From positions 1,850,929-1,914,928 of the forward strand of contig NZ_DS999411.1 in NCBI RefSeq assembly GCF_000158175.1: a stretch of 64,000 nt of DNA, read 5' to 3'. The position numbers and the translations under genes are program-made. The notes below the pieces were generated by a model that did no database searches, had not been told where the DNA came from, and saw only the letters and a list, made by a program, of their open reading frames with translations. This stretch comes from Luminiphilus syltensis NOR5-1B. GTDB lineage: Bacteria > Pseudomonadota > Gammaproteobacteria > Pseudomonadales > Halieaceae. The number at the start of each line of letters is the position of its first letter. Position 1 is the stretch's first letter. Of this stretch, positions 36,554 to 46,210 are shown piece by piece.

Positions 36554-39193
36554 TCACGCGCTTTTCTGCGAATCGTCCTCAGATTCCTCTTCGACGCCTT
36601 CCGCAGGATTGACGGCCTCGATTACCGGATCCGGCGCAACGTCATCGATAGCCTCTCCCAGCGGGGTGACCAGCGGCGGCGGGGTTGTCGCGTCGTCGTA
36701 GGGTGGTCGTTCAACCACTCGGCGCTTACCGCGCGCGGCTTCCGCCAACTCCTGCATTCCCTCGGCATCGAACGCATCCACGCGCAGCACATCATAAAGT
36801 GCATTCAGCGCAGCCAGCAGCGGCTCGCCTTCTTCATGCTTAACAATACCTTCACCAATGGCCCAGTCCACCAGCTCTTTCCGTTGGTGTCCCATGAGCA
36901 GTGCAATGCCATCAAGGTCATCCTCGTTCTGTTTGCGAATCACAGCATGCAGGCGATCGCGAATAGGCTGCGTTTGTCGCGCCAGCTTGTAGGCATTGAG
37001 TACCCGACCAAGGGGATCATCTGGCGATTCATTGCGATAACACCCTTCGGCGAGCAGGTCGCGCAAGGGAGTGTCCTCAACGATGGCAGCGGCAACCTGT
37101 TGCCCCAGTTGGTCATCGGGTTTGCGCAGTCGTCGATGAAATGGCGGAAAGACCAGCAGTCTCAATGCCCAGCGCAGTGGTTTGACCGGGAAGTTATCGA
37201 TCGCATCGCGTAGTGCATCCTGCAGCTCGGCAAGGTTTTGCTGCAGGCACCACTCGACGATCGGCCGCTGATCCGAGGCGTAGTTGCGATCGTGCCAGAA
37301 CTTGATCACTGCTGATGAGTAGTACAGCTGTACAAGGGCATCGGCCATACGACCCGAGAGTCGCTGGCGGGCTTTCAAACCACCACCCACCGACAAGAGA
37401 GTGACGTCGGTAAGTAGGGAAAATGCCGCGGAGAAGCGCGACAGGCGGCGGTAATAAGCCGTCAGGTTACCCTGCCGCGGGACGGCCTCAAAAACACCGC
37501 CGGTCCAGGCGAGAATGGGTGCGCGCAACGCGTTGCGTGCAGTAAATGCGAGATGCCGATAAAACACGCGATCAAACTGCGCAATTCCGGCGCTGGCATT
37601 CGGATTCTGCGCGGCCGCTATCTCCTCGGTGATAAAGGGATGGCACCGCACCGCGCCCTGGCCGAAGACCATAAGTGAGCGGGTGAGAATATTGGCACCT
37701 TCCACCGTAATGGCGATGGGTACAGCCTGGTAGGCGCGTGCGAGAAAATTCCGTGGTCCCGTGATCACGCCGCGTCCAGCGACTACATCCATGGCGTGGT
37801 TAATCGCCTGCCGCATTAAATCGGTGTTGCGGTATTTGAGTAGTGCCGATGGCACAGCCGGTCGAACACCGCGATCGAGCATGCCAACGGTCAGGAGTCG
37901 CGCGGCGTTCATCTGATAGGTGTGTCCCGCCAACGGTTCGAGGGCTTCCTGTACGCCTTCGAAGGCGCTAATGGAGCGCCCGAATTGTTCGCGAGCATAG
38001 GCATAGGAGCCCGTTGCCAGGCTTGCCAGTTTCCCGGCCCCCGTACCCATCGCCGGCAGCGAGATTGAGCGACCAATAGACAGGCATTCGAGCAGCATGG
38101 TCCAGCCCTTGCCCAACCCATCGGGTCCGCCGATCACCTGATCGAGAGGGATGAAAACGTCATTGCCCCAGGTGGGTCCATTCATAAATACCGTGTTCAT
38201 GGGCAGGTGCCGAGCCCCCGCATTCACACCCTCGAGGTCCCTCGGCACCATAACGCAGGTGACGCCCACGAGGTCGTTGTCACCGTAAAGATGATCGGGG
38301 TCGTAAACCTTGATTGCGAGGCCAATCAGTGACGCTACCGGTGCGAGGGTGATATAGCGCTTGTTCCAGGTAACACGCAGGCCGAGGACCTGCTCTCCAT
38401 TCCACTCTCCGTGACAAAGAATACCCTTGTCAGGAATAGCACCGGCGTCGGAGCCCGCCACCGGCGAGGTCAGCGCAAAACACGGAATCTCGTCGCCTTT
38501 GGCGAGCCGCGGTAGATAGTGTGCCTTCTGCTCCTCGGTACCGTACTCCTGCAATAACTCGCCCGGTCCGAGGGAATTGGGGACCATCACTGTCACCGCC
38601 GCGGACACGCTGCGGGTCGAAATTTTCATGACGACCTCGGAATGGGCGGTATGCGAAAACCCTTTGCCGCCATGTTCCTTGGGTATCATCAGACCAAGAA
38701 ACCCTTCGTGCTTGATAAAGTCCCACACTGCAGGGGGAAGGTCGAAGTCTTCATGAACCAGCGCCCAATCGTCCAGCATGGCGCAAAGCGCTTCCACCGG
38801 GCCATCGATGAAGGCCTGTTCTTCGTCGCTCAATTGGGCCGGGCGGGCGTCAAGCAGACGCCACCAGTCGGGCTGCCCGGAAAACAGCTCGCCATCCCAA
38901 TCGACAGAGCCGGACTCCAGTGCGGTGGCTTCCGTATCGGACAATTTGGGCAGCATATTGCGGATCTTTCCCAGTAGCGGCTTGCTCAAGTACCGCTTTC
39001 GGGTAGGGGACGGGGTCATGACCAGGAGGGCCAGTGCCAGCAGTAGGGCACCGCCAACGACGCTCACCAGGGCAAAGCCATCGCTGACAAGGCCAAGAAA
39101 AGTCGCGCCTAAAATCATCAATCGACTGTTGTTAAGTGTCGATCTTCGGTAAATGGCGGTTAAAACGGCGATAAAAAATAGCGCAAAAGTCAT
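36554..39193 (-). CDS. fadE: Acyl-CoA dehydrogenase FadE
   Basis: 879 residues from the ATG at 39193. FadE-type dehydrogenases are long, with an N-terminal membrane segment (ALFFIAVLTAIYRRS). The acyl-CoA dehydrogenase core shows FIKHEGFLGLMIPKEHGGKGFS, CFALTSPVAGSDAGAIPDKG, GPTWGNDVFIPLDQVIGGPDGLGKG and VVAGRGVITGPRN. The C-terminus carries an extra Pro/Glu/Asp-rich tail (EAVNPAEGVEEESEDDSQ) beyond the family's usual about 815 residues. It catalyses the first oxidation of fatty-acid beta-oxidation. Confidence 0.95.
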   Translation of the reverse strand: MTFALFFIAVLTAIYRRSTLNNSRLMILGATFLGLVSDGFALVSVVGGALLLALALLVMTPSPTRKRYLSKPLLGKIRNMLPKLSDTEATALESGSVDWDGELFSGQPDWWRLLDARPAQLSDEEQAFIDGPVEALCAMLDDWALVHEDFDLPPAVWDFIKHEGFLGLMIPKEHGGKGFSHTAHSEVVMKISTRSVSAAVTVMVPNSLGPGELLQEYGTEEQKAHYLPRLAKGDEIPCFALTSPVAGSDAGAIPDKGILCHGEWNGEQVLGLRVTWNKRYITLAPVASLIGLAIKVYDPDHLYGDNDLVGVTCVMVPRDLEGVNAGARHLPMNTVFMNGPTWGNDVFIPLDQVIGGPDGLGKGWTMLLECLSIGRSISLPAMGTGAGKLASLATGSYAYAREQFGRSISAFEGVQEALEPLAGHTYQMNAARLLTVGMLDRGVRPAVPSALLKYRNTDLMRQAINHAMDVVAGRGVITGPRNFLARAYQAVPIAITVEGANILTRSLMVFGQGAVRCHPFITEEIAAAQNPNASAGIAQFDRVFYRHLAFTARNALRAPILAWTGGVFEAVPRQGNLTAYYRRLSRFSAAFSLLTDVTLLSVGGGLKARQRLSGRMADALVQLYYSSAVIKFWHDRNYASDQRPIVEWCLQQNLAELQDALRDAIDNFPVKPLRWALRLLVFPPFHRRLRKPDDQLGQQVAAAIVEDTPLRDLLAEGCYRNESPDDPLGRVLNAYKLARQTQPIRDRLHAVIRKQNEDDLDGIALLMGHQRKELVDWAIGEGIVKHEEGEPLLAALNALYDVLRVDAFDAEGMQELAEAARGKRRVVERPPYDDATTPPPLVTPLGEAIDDVAPDPVIEAVNPAEGVEEESEDDSQKSA

Positions 39194-39328
39194 TGCGTAA
39201 CTCCCAGGGATTCGTCTCGCCACGGTAGCGAATTTGTGCCGAATGTCCAGCGATCAGTGAAGCGCGCAATTTGGAATTGGCAAGCAGAGTCGGTACGGTG
39301 TGCGGTTAACTTTGCGAATGGAGGACCT

Positions 39329-40567
39329 ATGTCGAACAGCAAGCAAGCGATCAATCCGGAAAAGGGCTATGTAGCGCTACTGGGTTGGAGTCTCAACGCC
39401 GTCGAGGCTGCGGACACGTTTGATAGACGCTATGTTGTCGTCGCGCCCGAGTGGGCAGAAGACTACTGCAAGGAGCACGACATACCGTACGTGGCGTGGA
39501 ACTTTGAGCGACTCAACGACCGCTCCATGGAGATCGCCGAAACGCTTAAGGACATGGGAGTAGATGTCTCTATCCCGCTTTTCGAGGAGACCGTTGAGTG
39601 GGCCGGCGCCATTAACTCGGTGTTAATGGATAAGCCGCGGTTGTTTGGACAAGCTATGCTGCTGCGTGACAAGGCGTTGATGAAGCGTCGCGCTCAGCTT
39701 GGTGGCATTCGCGTCGGTATTTTTGAGGAAGCCCATGACCGCGATGACGTTATCCGCTTTTTAAAGCGGGTGAACCAGACCCTGCTCAAGCTGGAGGGTG
39801 ATCCCGATGATCCCATCCACCTGAAGGCCTTTGACAAGGCGGGATGCCTGGGCCACCGGGTGATTCGAACACCCGACGAAGTGGATACCATTCCAGATGA
39901 GGAATTTCCGGTGCTGATGGAGTCGCACCTCGATGGGTGGGAGTTTGCTGTCGAGGCCTGGATTCACAATGGCAAGATCGCGTTTCTCAATATCTCGGAG
40001 TACGTCACTCTCGGCTATTCGGTGTTCGTGCCTGCCACCCCCGATCTTGAAAAGTACCGTGAGCAGATTCGTGAACAGATCGAACTACTCATCAAGACCT
40101 TTGATATCGAATTTGGTTTTGTACACCCCGAGTACTTTGTGACCAGCGACGGCACCATGTACTTCGGTGAGGTGGCCTATCGCCCGCCCGGTTTCAAGGT
40201 GTTCGAATTGCTCGAGCGGTCCTATGGCTTCAATGCCTATCAGGGGCTGATCCTTGCCTTTGATCCCAAGACCACCGATGAGGAAATCAAGGCGTTCTTC
40301 CCGAAGGAGGTCGTCGATGCGAAAAACTACGCGGGTTGCTTTGGGGTTTATCCCCGCCGCCGCGTGGTCAGCCGGCTGGAGATTCCCACGGAAACCGAGG
40401 ATCATTCGTATTTCGAGTCACACGAATTGACCCCGCCCCTGGAGGAAACCGTGACCAAGCGAACCGCCTTTGGTACCCATTGGGGTCTGGTTTATTTCCA
40501 GGGTGATGATGCATACACCATGCGAGATCTCCTGAAGCAACAGGAAGAGTTGGACTTTTATGTGTAG
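39329..40567 (+). CDS. ATP-grasp domain carboxylate ligase of unknown substrate
   Basis: 412 residues from the ATG at 39329, which follows a GGAGG site at 7 nt spacing. The N-terminal preATP-grasp domain contains GYVALLGWSLNAVEAAD and DVSIPLFEETVEWAGAINS. The ATP-grasp core follows: ESHLDGWEFAVEAWIHNGKI and VHPEYFVTSDGTMYFGEVAYRPPG (acidic Mg-ligand strand FGEVAYRP). It is an ADP-forming ligase that would activate a carboxylate. It is 29 nt before the 678-residue Cys-His-Asn protein, on the same strand. I recognise no close characterised relative. Confidence 0.78.
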   Translation: MSNSKQAINPEKGYVALLGWSLNAVEAADTFDRRYVVVAPEWAEDYCKEHDIPYVAWNFERLNDRSMEIAETLKDMGVDVSIPLFEETVEWAGAINSVLMDKPRLFGQAMLLRDKALMKRRAQLGGIRVGIFEEAHDRDDVIRFLKRVNQTLLKLEGDPDDPIHLKAFDKAGCLGHRVIRTPDEVDTIPDEEFPVLMESHLDGWEFAVEAWIHNGKIAFLNISEYVTLGYSVFVPATPDLEKYREQIREQIELLIKTFDIEFGFVHPEYFVTSDGTMYFGEVAYRPPGFKVFELLERSYGFNAYQGLILAFDPKTTDEEIKAFFPKEVVDAKNYAGCFGVYPRRRVVSRLEIPTETEDHSYFESHELTPPLEETVTKRTAFGTHWGLVYFQGDDAYTMRDLLKQQEELDFYV

Positions 40568-40596
40568 CAGCATCTCTCTCACTGGACAGTCTTTCG

Positions 40597-42633
40597 GTGG
40601 GTCATGTGCCTGCCATGGTTGATCCAGTGTCAGATGAGCGGCTCAAACTGCGCTGTAAGCGGCTGGACGCGGCACTCGATGAGCTGACTCGCGCCAGTCG
40701 GGTTGCCCACCTCAGTAAAGTGCCCCGCGTGCTTGATGCAGCGCGGCAGGTGCTGGGCGAGCCGGGTGGCCCCCTGGCGTTGCGCCGGCGTATTGTGTCA
40801 CTCACTGAGGCGGGGATTTTCCGCGGTTCAGACTGGGATTACCCCGAAAATCTGGTGCCCACGCTCGCCCGGCAGGCGCTGACGAGCCGCGACCCTGCCA
40901 CTGTGGTGATAGAAGTCCTGAGTTTGCTCCGGCTGTTGTCGGTAGTTGAGGATGACTATCCAGGCGCGAATGTCGGGGTAGAGCAGTCACGGGAACATCT
41001 GGTTCGGGTGCTGGCGCTCAATCTCTCCATTCTCTACGGGATTCAGGGCGAGGCCGTGCGCGAACAGGGGGAGAAGTTGGCTGCGGTGAGTCGTGGATCG
41101 CTGCAATTTATTCTCGAACAGTTGGGCTTCGATCAGGTGGTTGATGCCTTGATTGCTGAGATCTGGCGAATTCTTGAGCAGCGCCCGATCCAGGTAGCAC
41201 CGGTGCGCGAAATGATTACGCAAATCGCGCGTTGTTTGCAGGATCCAGAGCAGGACCTCGGTGCCAGCGGTCGCGGTGCGGAGCGACTGGTCAGCAGCCT
41301 TTACGGACCCACCCGCGCATGCGGCGAAGACCCTGGACTTGCGACTTATGCCGAGCGACTGCGGGCAATGGATGCTGTGGGCCTTCAGGGTGAGGTCATG
41401 GGCTTGGCGCGTTCAATGCACGACACCGGCTTGGTTTCGCCGTATCACGCAGTGGCAATCAGCCACCTGCTTGAGAGCGATGACAGGGCGATACTGTTGC
41501 CCGACATACTGGGCTTATCGAGCACTGGGCGAGATTGCCTGTTGTGTTACCAGAGTCTCGTGCAGACCCTGATCAGGGAGGCAATTTATCCCGACACCTG
41601 CCAGTCGATTTATGGACTTGCGTTATTACTTGAGCGGGGGATCCTCTATCAGCCGCCGGTTGCCCCCGGGTTATGGCGGCAGTTGAAAGTACGGCTCGCG
41701 CCCCAGGCCAGGGAGCGACTGCGGCTCACCTTTGGCGAAGCGTTACCTCCGGAAACCCATTTGGTGGCGGGCGTGCTTTCGGTGCTGGGTCAGCCTTTGG
41801 GTATTGGTCAGGGCAATAACCCGACCTGCCAGTCTGCGCGTGCCCTGTCGATGTGGGCTTACAACGACCCGGATTATCTGCTCCAGATGGTAATTTGGGC
41901 GGCGCGCGACGATGAAATCGTCATGCATTTCGAGGGCGAGGGAATATCCTCACGGGGCGAGACCGAGCTGGTCCGACCCCTCCTGGGCTTTGATCTCGAT
42001 CCTGTATCGCTGGTGGTAGTGCCGCACCTCGACAGAATTTACAGTCAGATGATGGCCCGATGTGTCGGCCGCGCGGAAGATCCCCATTGTTGGGTTAATC
42101 CCGAGTTTCATGGGTGGTGGACCGGACGCGGCTTTCAGATCAACGTCGATGTCGCGACCGGGAAGTTGGCGAATCTCGAGGATTTTCTGCGGCATTTCTT
42201 TGCCAGTTATCACCCTTACTACAACGGTGTGCAGCCGCTGATCCATCCCCAGCCTGCAGGTATTGCAGTCACAGACAGTGCGGCTCGCTTTATCGGTTGG
42301 CACGCCATTACCATTCTCCGTGTGGCTCTCGACCAGCACGATGATATGCGGGTGTATTTTTATAACCCAAATAATGATGGTGGCCAGGACTGGGGCGATG
42401 GCACGGTGGTCAGCACCGGTGGCTGTGGCGAGCGCTATGGCGAGTCGTCACTGTCGTTCGCAGAATTCGCCTCGCGGCTGTATATCTTTCATTTTGACCC
42501 GCTCGAGCCGGGTGAGCCCGAAGCCGTGGATGGGCCGATGATTGACGATTGCGCCGCGCGAGTCAGGAGAACCTGGGCCGTGGATCGGTTACCCGCCCCA
42601 TTGAGCGAACCCTCGGAACGTTCGGTCGGCTGA
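40597..42633 (+). CDS. Large protein with a putative papain/calpain-like cysteine-peptidase domain
   Basis: 678 residues from the GTG at 40597 (ATG at 40615 is an alternative start). I recognise no named family. The first 400 residues are helical (ALNLSILYGIQGEAVREQGE; AISHLLESDDRAILLPDILGL). From residue 405 the pattern is Q405-G-N-N-P-T-C411-Q-S-A-R-A-L, then W-H569-A-I-T-I and Y-F-Y-N590-P. A Gln six residues before Cys, a later His, then Asn 21 after His is the papain/calpain arrangement. The role as peptidase or transpeptidase is inference. It is paired with the upstream ATP-grasp gene. Confidence 0.55.
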   Translation: MGHVPAMVDPVSDERLKLRCKRLDAALDELTRASRVAHLSKVPRVLDAARQVLGEPGGPLALRRRIVSLTEAGIFRGSDWDYPENLVPTLARQALTSRDPATVVIEVLSLLRLLSVVEDDYPGANVGVEQSREHLVRVLALNLSILYGIQGEAVREQGEKLAAVSRGSLQFILEQLGFDQVVDALIAEIWRILEQRPIQVAPVREMITQIARCLQDPEQDLGASGRGAERLVSSLYGPTRACGEDPGLATYAERLRAMDAVGLQGEVMGLARSMHDTGLVSPYHAVAISHLLESDDRAILLPDILGLSSTGRDCLLCYQSLVQTLIREAIYPDTCQSIYGLALLLERGILYQPPVAPGLWRQLKVRLAPQARERLRLTFGEALPPETHLVAGVLSVLGQPLGIGQGNNPTCQSARALSMWAYNDPDYLLQMVIWAARDDEIVMHFEGEGISSRGETELVRPLLGFDLDPVSLVVVPHLDRIYSQMMARCVGRAEDPHCWVNPEFHGWWTGRGFQINVDVATGKLANLEDFLRHFFASYHPYYNGVQPLIHPQPAGIAVTDSAARFIGWHAITILRVALDQHDDMRVYFYNPNNDGGQDWGDGTVVSTGGCGERYGESSLSFAEFASRLYIFHFDPLEPGEPEAVDGPMIDDCAARVRRTWAVDRLPAPLSEPSERSVG

Positions 42634-42662
42634 CACCGGCCCGTGCTGGGCAATCGAGGGGA

Positions 42663-42881
42663 CTAACGATCTCTTCGCTTGAGCCACGTGTACAGGAAAA
42701 AGGACGACGCCATTCCAGCGGCAATGATCAGAGCGGAAACGAACGCTCGGAAAGGCGCGTCGGGCGACCAAAGGTGCTCACGCTCAAGGATATACAATAG
42801 CAGCAGAGACGCCGCCCACGGCAGCAGGCCCAGTGCGATGGCTCCGAGTTTTCTGGTGAGGATAGCATAGGGGTTACTCAT
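42663..42881 (-). CDS. Small two-span membrane protein, unknown
   Basis: 72 residues from the ATG at 42881. Two hydrophobic segments are seen (LGAIALGLLPWAASLLLLYIL at about 13-33 and AFVSALIIAAGMASSFFLYTW). A basic end (LKRRDR) suggests cytoplasmic termini. It is convergent with the papain-like gene. No family assignable. Confidence 0.5.
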   Translation of the reverse strand: MSNPYAILTRKLGAIALGLLPWAASLLLLYILEREHLWSPDAPFRAFVSALIIAAGMASSFFLYTWLKRRDR

Positions 42882-43075
42882 CACTGGGACCCGCTTGTTT
42901 GATTCGCTAGTGTAGCCGCCGTCCATCGCACCTGACTAAGTGGCCTATACGCACGAAAGATGCGGCGGACGATTGTTGCCATGTTGACTGCCTTGGGTAT
43001 TTGGTCTCAGTAGGGCGGGGTATCACGAATGTACGCGATCTACACAACGGTATTCACACTCTCAGGTGCTTGGAA

Positions 43076-43984
43076 ATGACTCTGCGCTGGCTTCTTAACG
43101 GGTGGCCTTTGTTCTGGCTTCTCAGTGTGCCGATTACAGCGGCGATGCTGCTGGAAATGCGGGCACTCGATATGGCGAATCCCGAAAGTGTCTCACACAT
43201 GATTCAGTTCTCGGTCCGCTTCGCCGTTCCCTTTATATTTATTGTGGTTGCCTCTACTGCATTGCCCGTGCTGTTTCCCTCGACTGCCAGTCGCTGGTGT
43301 TTGCGCAATCGGCGCTATATTGGGCTGATTTTCGCCGTCGCCATGGCGTGGCAGGGCGCTTTTATTTTTTGGGTGTCGACGACGCATGCGACCTATTACT
43401 ACAGTGACATTTACTTTTTGCGAGACGAGCTCGAGGGCAGTAGCGGCTATATTTTCCTCGTCGCCATGGTGCTGACGTCCTTCGATTTTGGCCGTCGACG
43501 TATCACCCCCAATCAATGGAAAGTGTTGCACCGTTCAGGGATCTACTTTCTGTGGGCCTATCCATTCAGTGTTTATTGGTGGAATCTGTACTATTACGGA
43601 AATCCCGTTACTCTCGATTACGTCTACTACGCCATGGGCTTTTTGGCGTTTCTTGCACGCATTGCCGCGTGGGGTAAAAAACGCCAGAGCGCCATCGCGC
43701 GTTCCGCGATGGCGAGGCCCGGATCCTTTTCCCGCGGCGGGGGTTTTGCATTGATTACGCTCGGTTTGATGGCATCGGTCACCGGGTCAGCATGGCGGGA
43801 GTCGGTAAGCCAATGGTTATTAAGCCCCGAGTGGTCGGCTAATTTGGAACTGTGGCTGCCCTATTGGCCTTTTGAGCCTTTCTTACCCTTGATCGCGATT
43901 GGTTTGGGCACCTGGTTATGGACGGGCTCACTTCGAGTTGTCGATATGCGGGTAAGCCAGAAGCTGGAGGCGGCCGCCTCCTGA
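43076..43984 (+). CDS. Ferric-reductase-like transmembrane-domain protein, no flavin domain
   Basis: 302 residues from the ATG at 43076. Six to eight hydrophobic segments are seen, with His in FWVSTTHATYYYSD and KVLHRSGIYFLWAYPFSVYWW. These fit the haem-bearing ferric-reductase/MsrQ-like membrane domain. No FAD/NAD domain follows, so it would need another protein as electron donor. No SoxY/MsrP partner is nearby. Substrate unknown. Confidence 0.55.
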   Translation: MTLRWLLNGWPLFWLLSVPITAAMLLEMRALDMANPESVSHMIQFSVRFAVPFIFIVVASTALPVLFPSTASRWCLRNRRYIGLIFAVAMAWQGAFIFWVSTTHATYYYSDIYFLRDELEGSSGYIFLVAMVLTSFDFGRRRITPNQWKVLHRSGIYFLWAYPFSVYWWNLYYYGNPVTLDYVYYAMGFLAFLARIAAWGKKRQSAIARSAMARPGSFSRGGGFALITLGLMASVTGSAWRESVSQWLLSPEWSANLELWLPYWPFEPFLPLIAIGLGTWLWTGSLRVVDMRVSQKLEAAAS

Positions 43985-44095
43985 TCATAGATGTCGTGCT
44001 TCGGTATTCAGGTAGTCGAGAAGTCTTCGCATACGATACGCAATGATCGATCCTTACGTATTAATAGGCAATAACAGCATTACAGCGGTGTCGTC

Positions 44096-44725
44096 GTGGA
44101 TCTCTTTGTAAAACCCTCTGATGGTTTTTCGGTTGAAGAGCTCATCCCTGACGATAAGTCGGATTTTGCGAGTTCAGCAAAACTATATCGGTCCGTATTC
44201 GATGATGAGCAGTGCAGGACGCTCTTTAATAATCTCGCGCACAGTATTGCCTGGGAGCAGCGCGAAATTACGCTATTTGGCAAACGGCATCTTCAGCCGC
44301 GTCTCATCGCCTGGTACGGAGACGGGGGAGCGTCCTACACTTACTCAGGTCTGAAACTAAGACCACGGCCGTGGGTAGTACCGTTGATGGAGATCAAGAC
44401 CGCGTGTGAAGCTGTCGCTGGCGCGCGGTTCAACGGCGTCCTGCTGAATCAGTATCGGGATGGCAATGATGCGATGGGGTGGCACAGCGATAACGAAACG
44501 GAACTCGGTACGAATCCAACGATAGCATCGGTGAGTTTCGGTGCATCCCGTCGTTTCGATCTACGTCACAAAAGGACAAAGGAAACCATCCGTTCCTGGC
44601 TGCCCAATGGGTCAATACTCGTAATGTCGGGCCAAACCCAGACCGACTGGGTGCACCAGGTGCCGCGGACCAAAAAGGTTGGGGATGCGCGGATCAATCT
44701 AACCTTCCGCTGGGTACATGCCTAA
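44096..44725 (+). CDS. AlkB-like Fe(II)/2-oxoglutarate dioxygenase
   Basis: 209 residues, GTG start at 44096. The fold and motifs match the AlkB/ABH2 group: HLQPRLIAWYGDGGASYTYSG, NQYRDGNDAMGWHSDNETELG (HxD iron ligands), ASVSFGASRRFDLRHK and WVHQVPRTKKVGDARINLTFR (second His and 2OG Arg). These repair alkylated bases by oxidative demethylation. It is a single gene. The start has no strong Shine-Dalgarno. Confidence 0.92.
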   Translation: MDLFVKPSDGFSVEELIPDDKSDFASSAKLYRSVFDDEQCRTLFNNLAHSIAWEQREITLFGKRHLQPRLIAWYGDGGASYTYSGLKLRPRPWVVPLMEIKTACEAVAGARFNGVLLNQYRDGNDAMGWHSDNETELGTNPTIASVSFGASRRFDLRHKRTKETIRSWLPNGSILVMSGQTQTDWVHQVPRTKKVGDARINLTFRWVHA

Positions 44726-44754
44726 AACAGCCTCCGAACCCAACAAGGGGTTGT

Positions 44755-45222
44755 TTAATAAAGCTGCCTGTCCCCTTTTTCCCGCCAGCGCTGGAACACG
44801 GTGCCGACATCGGTGCCTGACACTTTAATCATACTGAGTCGCCGTTGTTCAACGGGTAGCGCAATCTCGTCGTAGATGAGTTTGTCATCGAACCCCGCGG
44901 ATTCCGCGTCTTTTCTGTCGCCGGCAAAGTAAACGGCTGAAATTCTGGCCCAGTAAATGGCACCCAGGCACATCGGGCAGGGTTCACAGGATGCATAAAG
45001 GGTGCAGCCCGAGAGATCGAAGGTGCCCAATGCTTCACCAGCGCTTCGAATAGCTTCCACTTCCGCGTGTGCGGTCGGATCCGAGTGCGCGAGTACTCGA
45101 TTGGCTGATTCGGCGATCATCTCATTGTTTTTGACGATGACGGCACCGAAGGGCCCCCCCTTCCCGCTGTCGATATTGTCGCTGGCAAGTTGAATCGCCC
45201 TGTGGAGAAATGTTATCTGCAT
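44755..45222 (-). CDS. Guanine/nucleoside deaminase (cytidine-deaminase-like fold)
   Basis: 155 residues. Zinc-binding motifs: THAEVEAI region AHAEVEAIRSAG and CEPCPMCLGAIYWA (PCxxC). The remainder, FDDKLIYDEIALPVEQR and a C-terminal tail FQRWREKGDRQLY, resembles guanine deaminase rather than TadA. It converts guanine to xanthine or acts on similar bases; specificity needs a check. It lies upstream of, but divergent from, an SDR gene. Confidence 0.85.
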   Translation of the reverse strand: MQITFLHRAIQLASDNIDSGKGGPFGAVIVKNNEMIAESANRVLAHSDPTAHAEVEAIRSAGEALGTFDLSGCTLYASCEPCPMCLGAIYWARISAVYFAGDRKDAESAGFDDKLIYDEIALPVEQRRLSMIKVSGTDVGTVFQRWREKGDRQLY

Positions 45223-45326
45223 ATCGGCCTCGGGTATTGAGTTACTCGTTTGCAGTCGAAAACCGCTTTAAGTTTTGCCACGATAGCACCGGAGCGATCA
45301 CCCCTCGAGCAACTTAGGATGAAGCG

Positions 45327-46082
45327 ATGTTTGAAAACAAACGTGTATTGGTCACCGGTAGCAGTCGCGGTATCGGATTCGCCATTGTAAAGGCATTTCT
45401 TGAGGCCGGTGCCCGAGTGGCGGTTAATGGCCGAACGGCGGAAAGTACTGAAAGTGCGATTGCAAAACTGGGTGGGGGCGATCAACTGATGCCGATACCC
45501 GGTGATGTGAGTTCGGTGGCTGGCTGCGAAGCGATCGTGGCTACCGCCATAGAGAGTCTTGGCGGAATGGACATTCTGGTGAACAACGCCGGCATCGATA
45601 TCGGCGCCTCGCTTGAAGAGGGCGATGAGGCAGTCTGGGACGCCATCATGAATATAAACCTCAAGGGGACCTATTTCTGTTCCCGTGCCGCTGTGAAAGC
45701 CCTGCGCGAGAGCTGCGGCAACATCGTCAATGTGGGCTCTGATTCAAGTTTCATGGGCACTGCGGACATGTCAATTTACTGTGCATCGAAAGGAGGCGTG
45801 CTCATGCTTGCGCGTGCCTGGTCGAGAGAACTGGCTCCCGATATACGTGTGAACTGTGTGTGTCCGGGCTTTGTCGATACGGACATGGTGCGTCGAGACT
45901 ACATTGACCAGGCGGATGATCCCGAGGAACTGCTGTCGCAGGTAGAGGACTATGCCGCGCTGAAAAGACTGGGGCGCCCCGAGGAGATCGCCGCCGCCGT
46001 GTTGTATCTCGCCTCCGAGCAGGCGGGCTTTGTCACCGGTTCTGCACTGTCGATCGATGGTGGTCTTACCGCGGGGTATTGA
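45327..46082 (+). CDS. SDR-family oxidoreductase
   Basis: 251 residues. The classical SDR pattern is seen: VLVTGSSRGIGFAIVKAFLEAG (TGxxxGIG), DILVNNAGIDIG, SSFMGTADMSIYCASKGG (Ser-Tyr-Lys) and VNCVCPGFVDTDM. The substrate cannot be read from sequence. It is first in a plus-strand run with the isochorismatase-family and polysaccharide-deacetylase-family genes. Confidence 0.92.
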   Translation: MFENKRVLVTGSSRGIGFAIVKAFLEAGARVAVNGRTAESTESAIAKLGGGDQLMPIPGDVSSVAGCEAIVATAIESLGGMDILVNNAGIDIGASLEEGDEAVWDAIMNINLKGTYFCSRAAVKALRESCGNIVNVGSDSSFMGTADMSIYCASKGGVLMLARAWSRELAPDIRVNCVCPGFVDTDMVRRDYIDQADDPEELLSQVEDYAALKRLGRPEEIAAAVLYLASEQAGFVTGSALSIDGGLTAGY

Positions 46083-46210
46083 TGTGAGGCGTAGGGGCGG
46101 GCGGTTTTTGTCCGGTTGATCAGCCCCACGCGACCTGGTGGTAAAAACAGGTAGCGCACGGCGCGGGCTGAGTTATGCTTGCTACACACAATCGAATCGG
46201 TGAGGACCTT

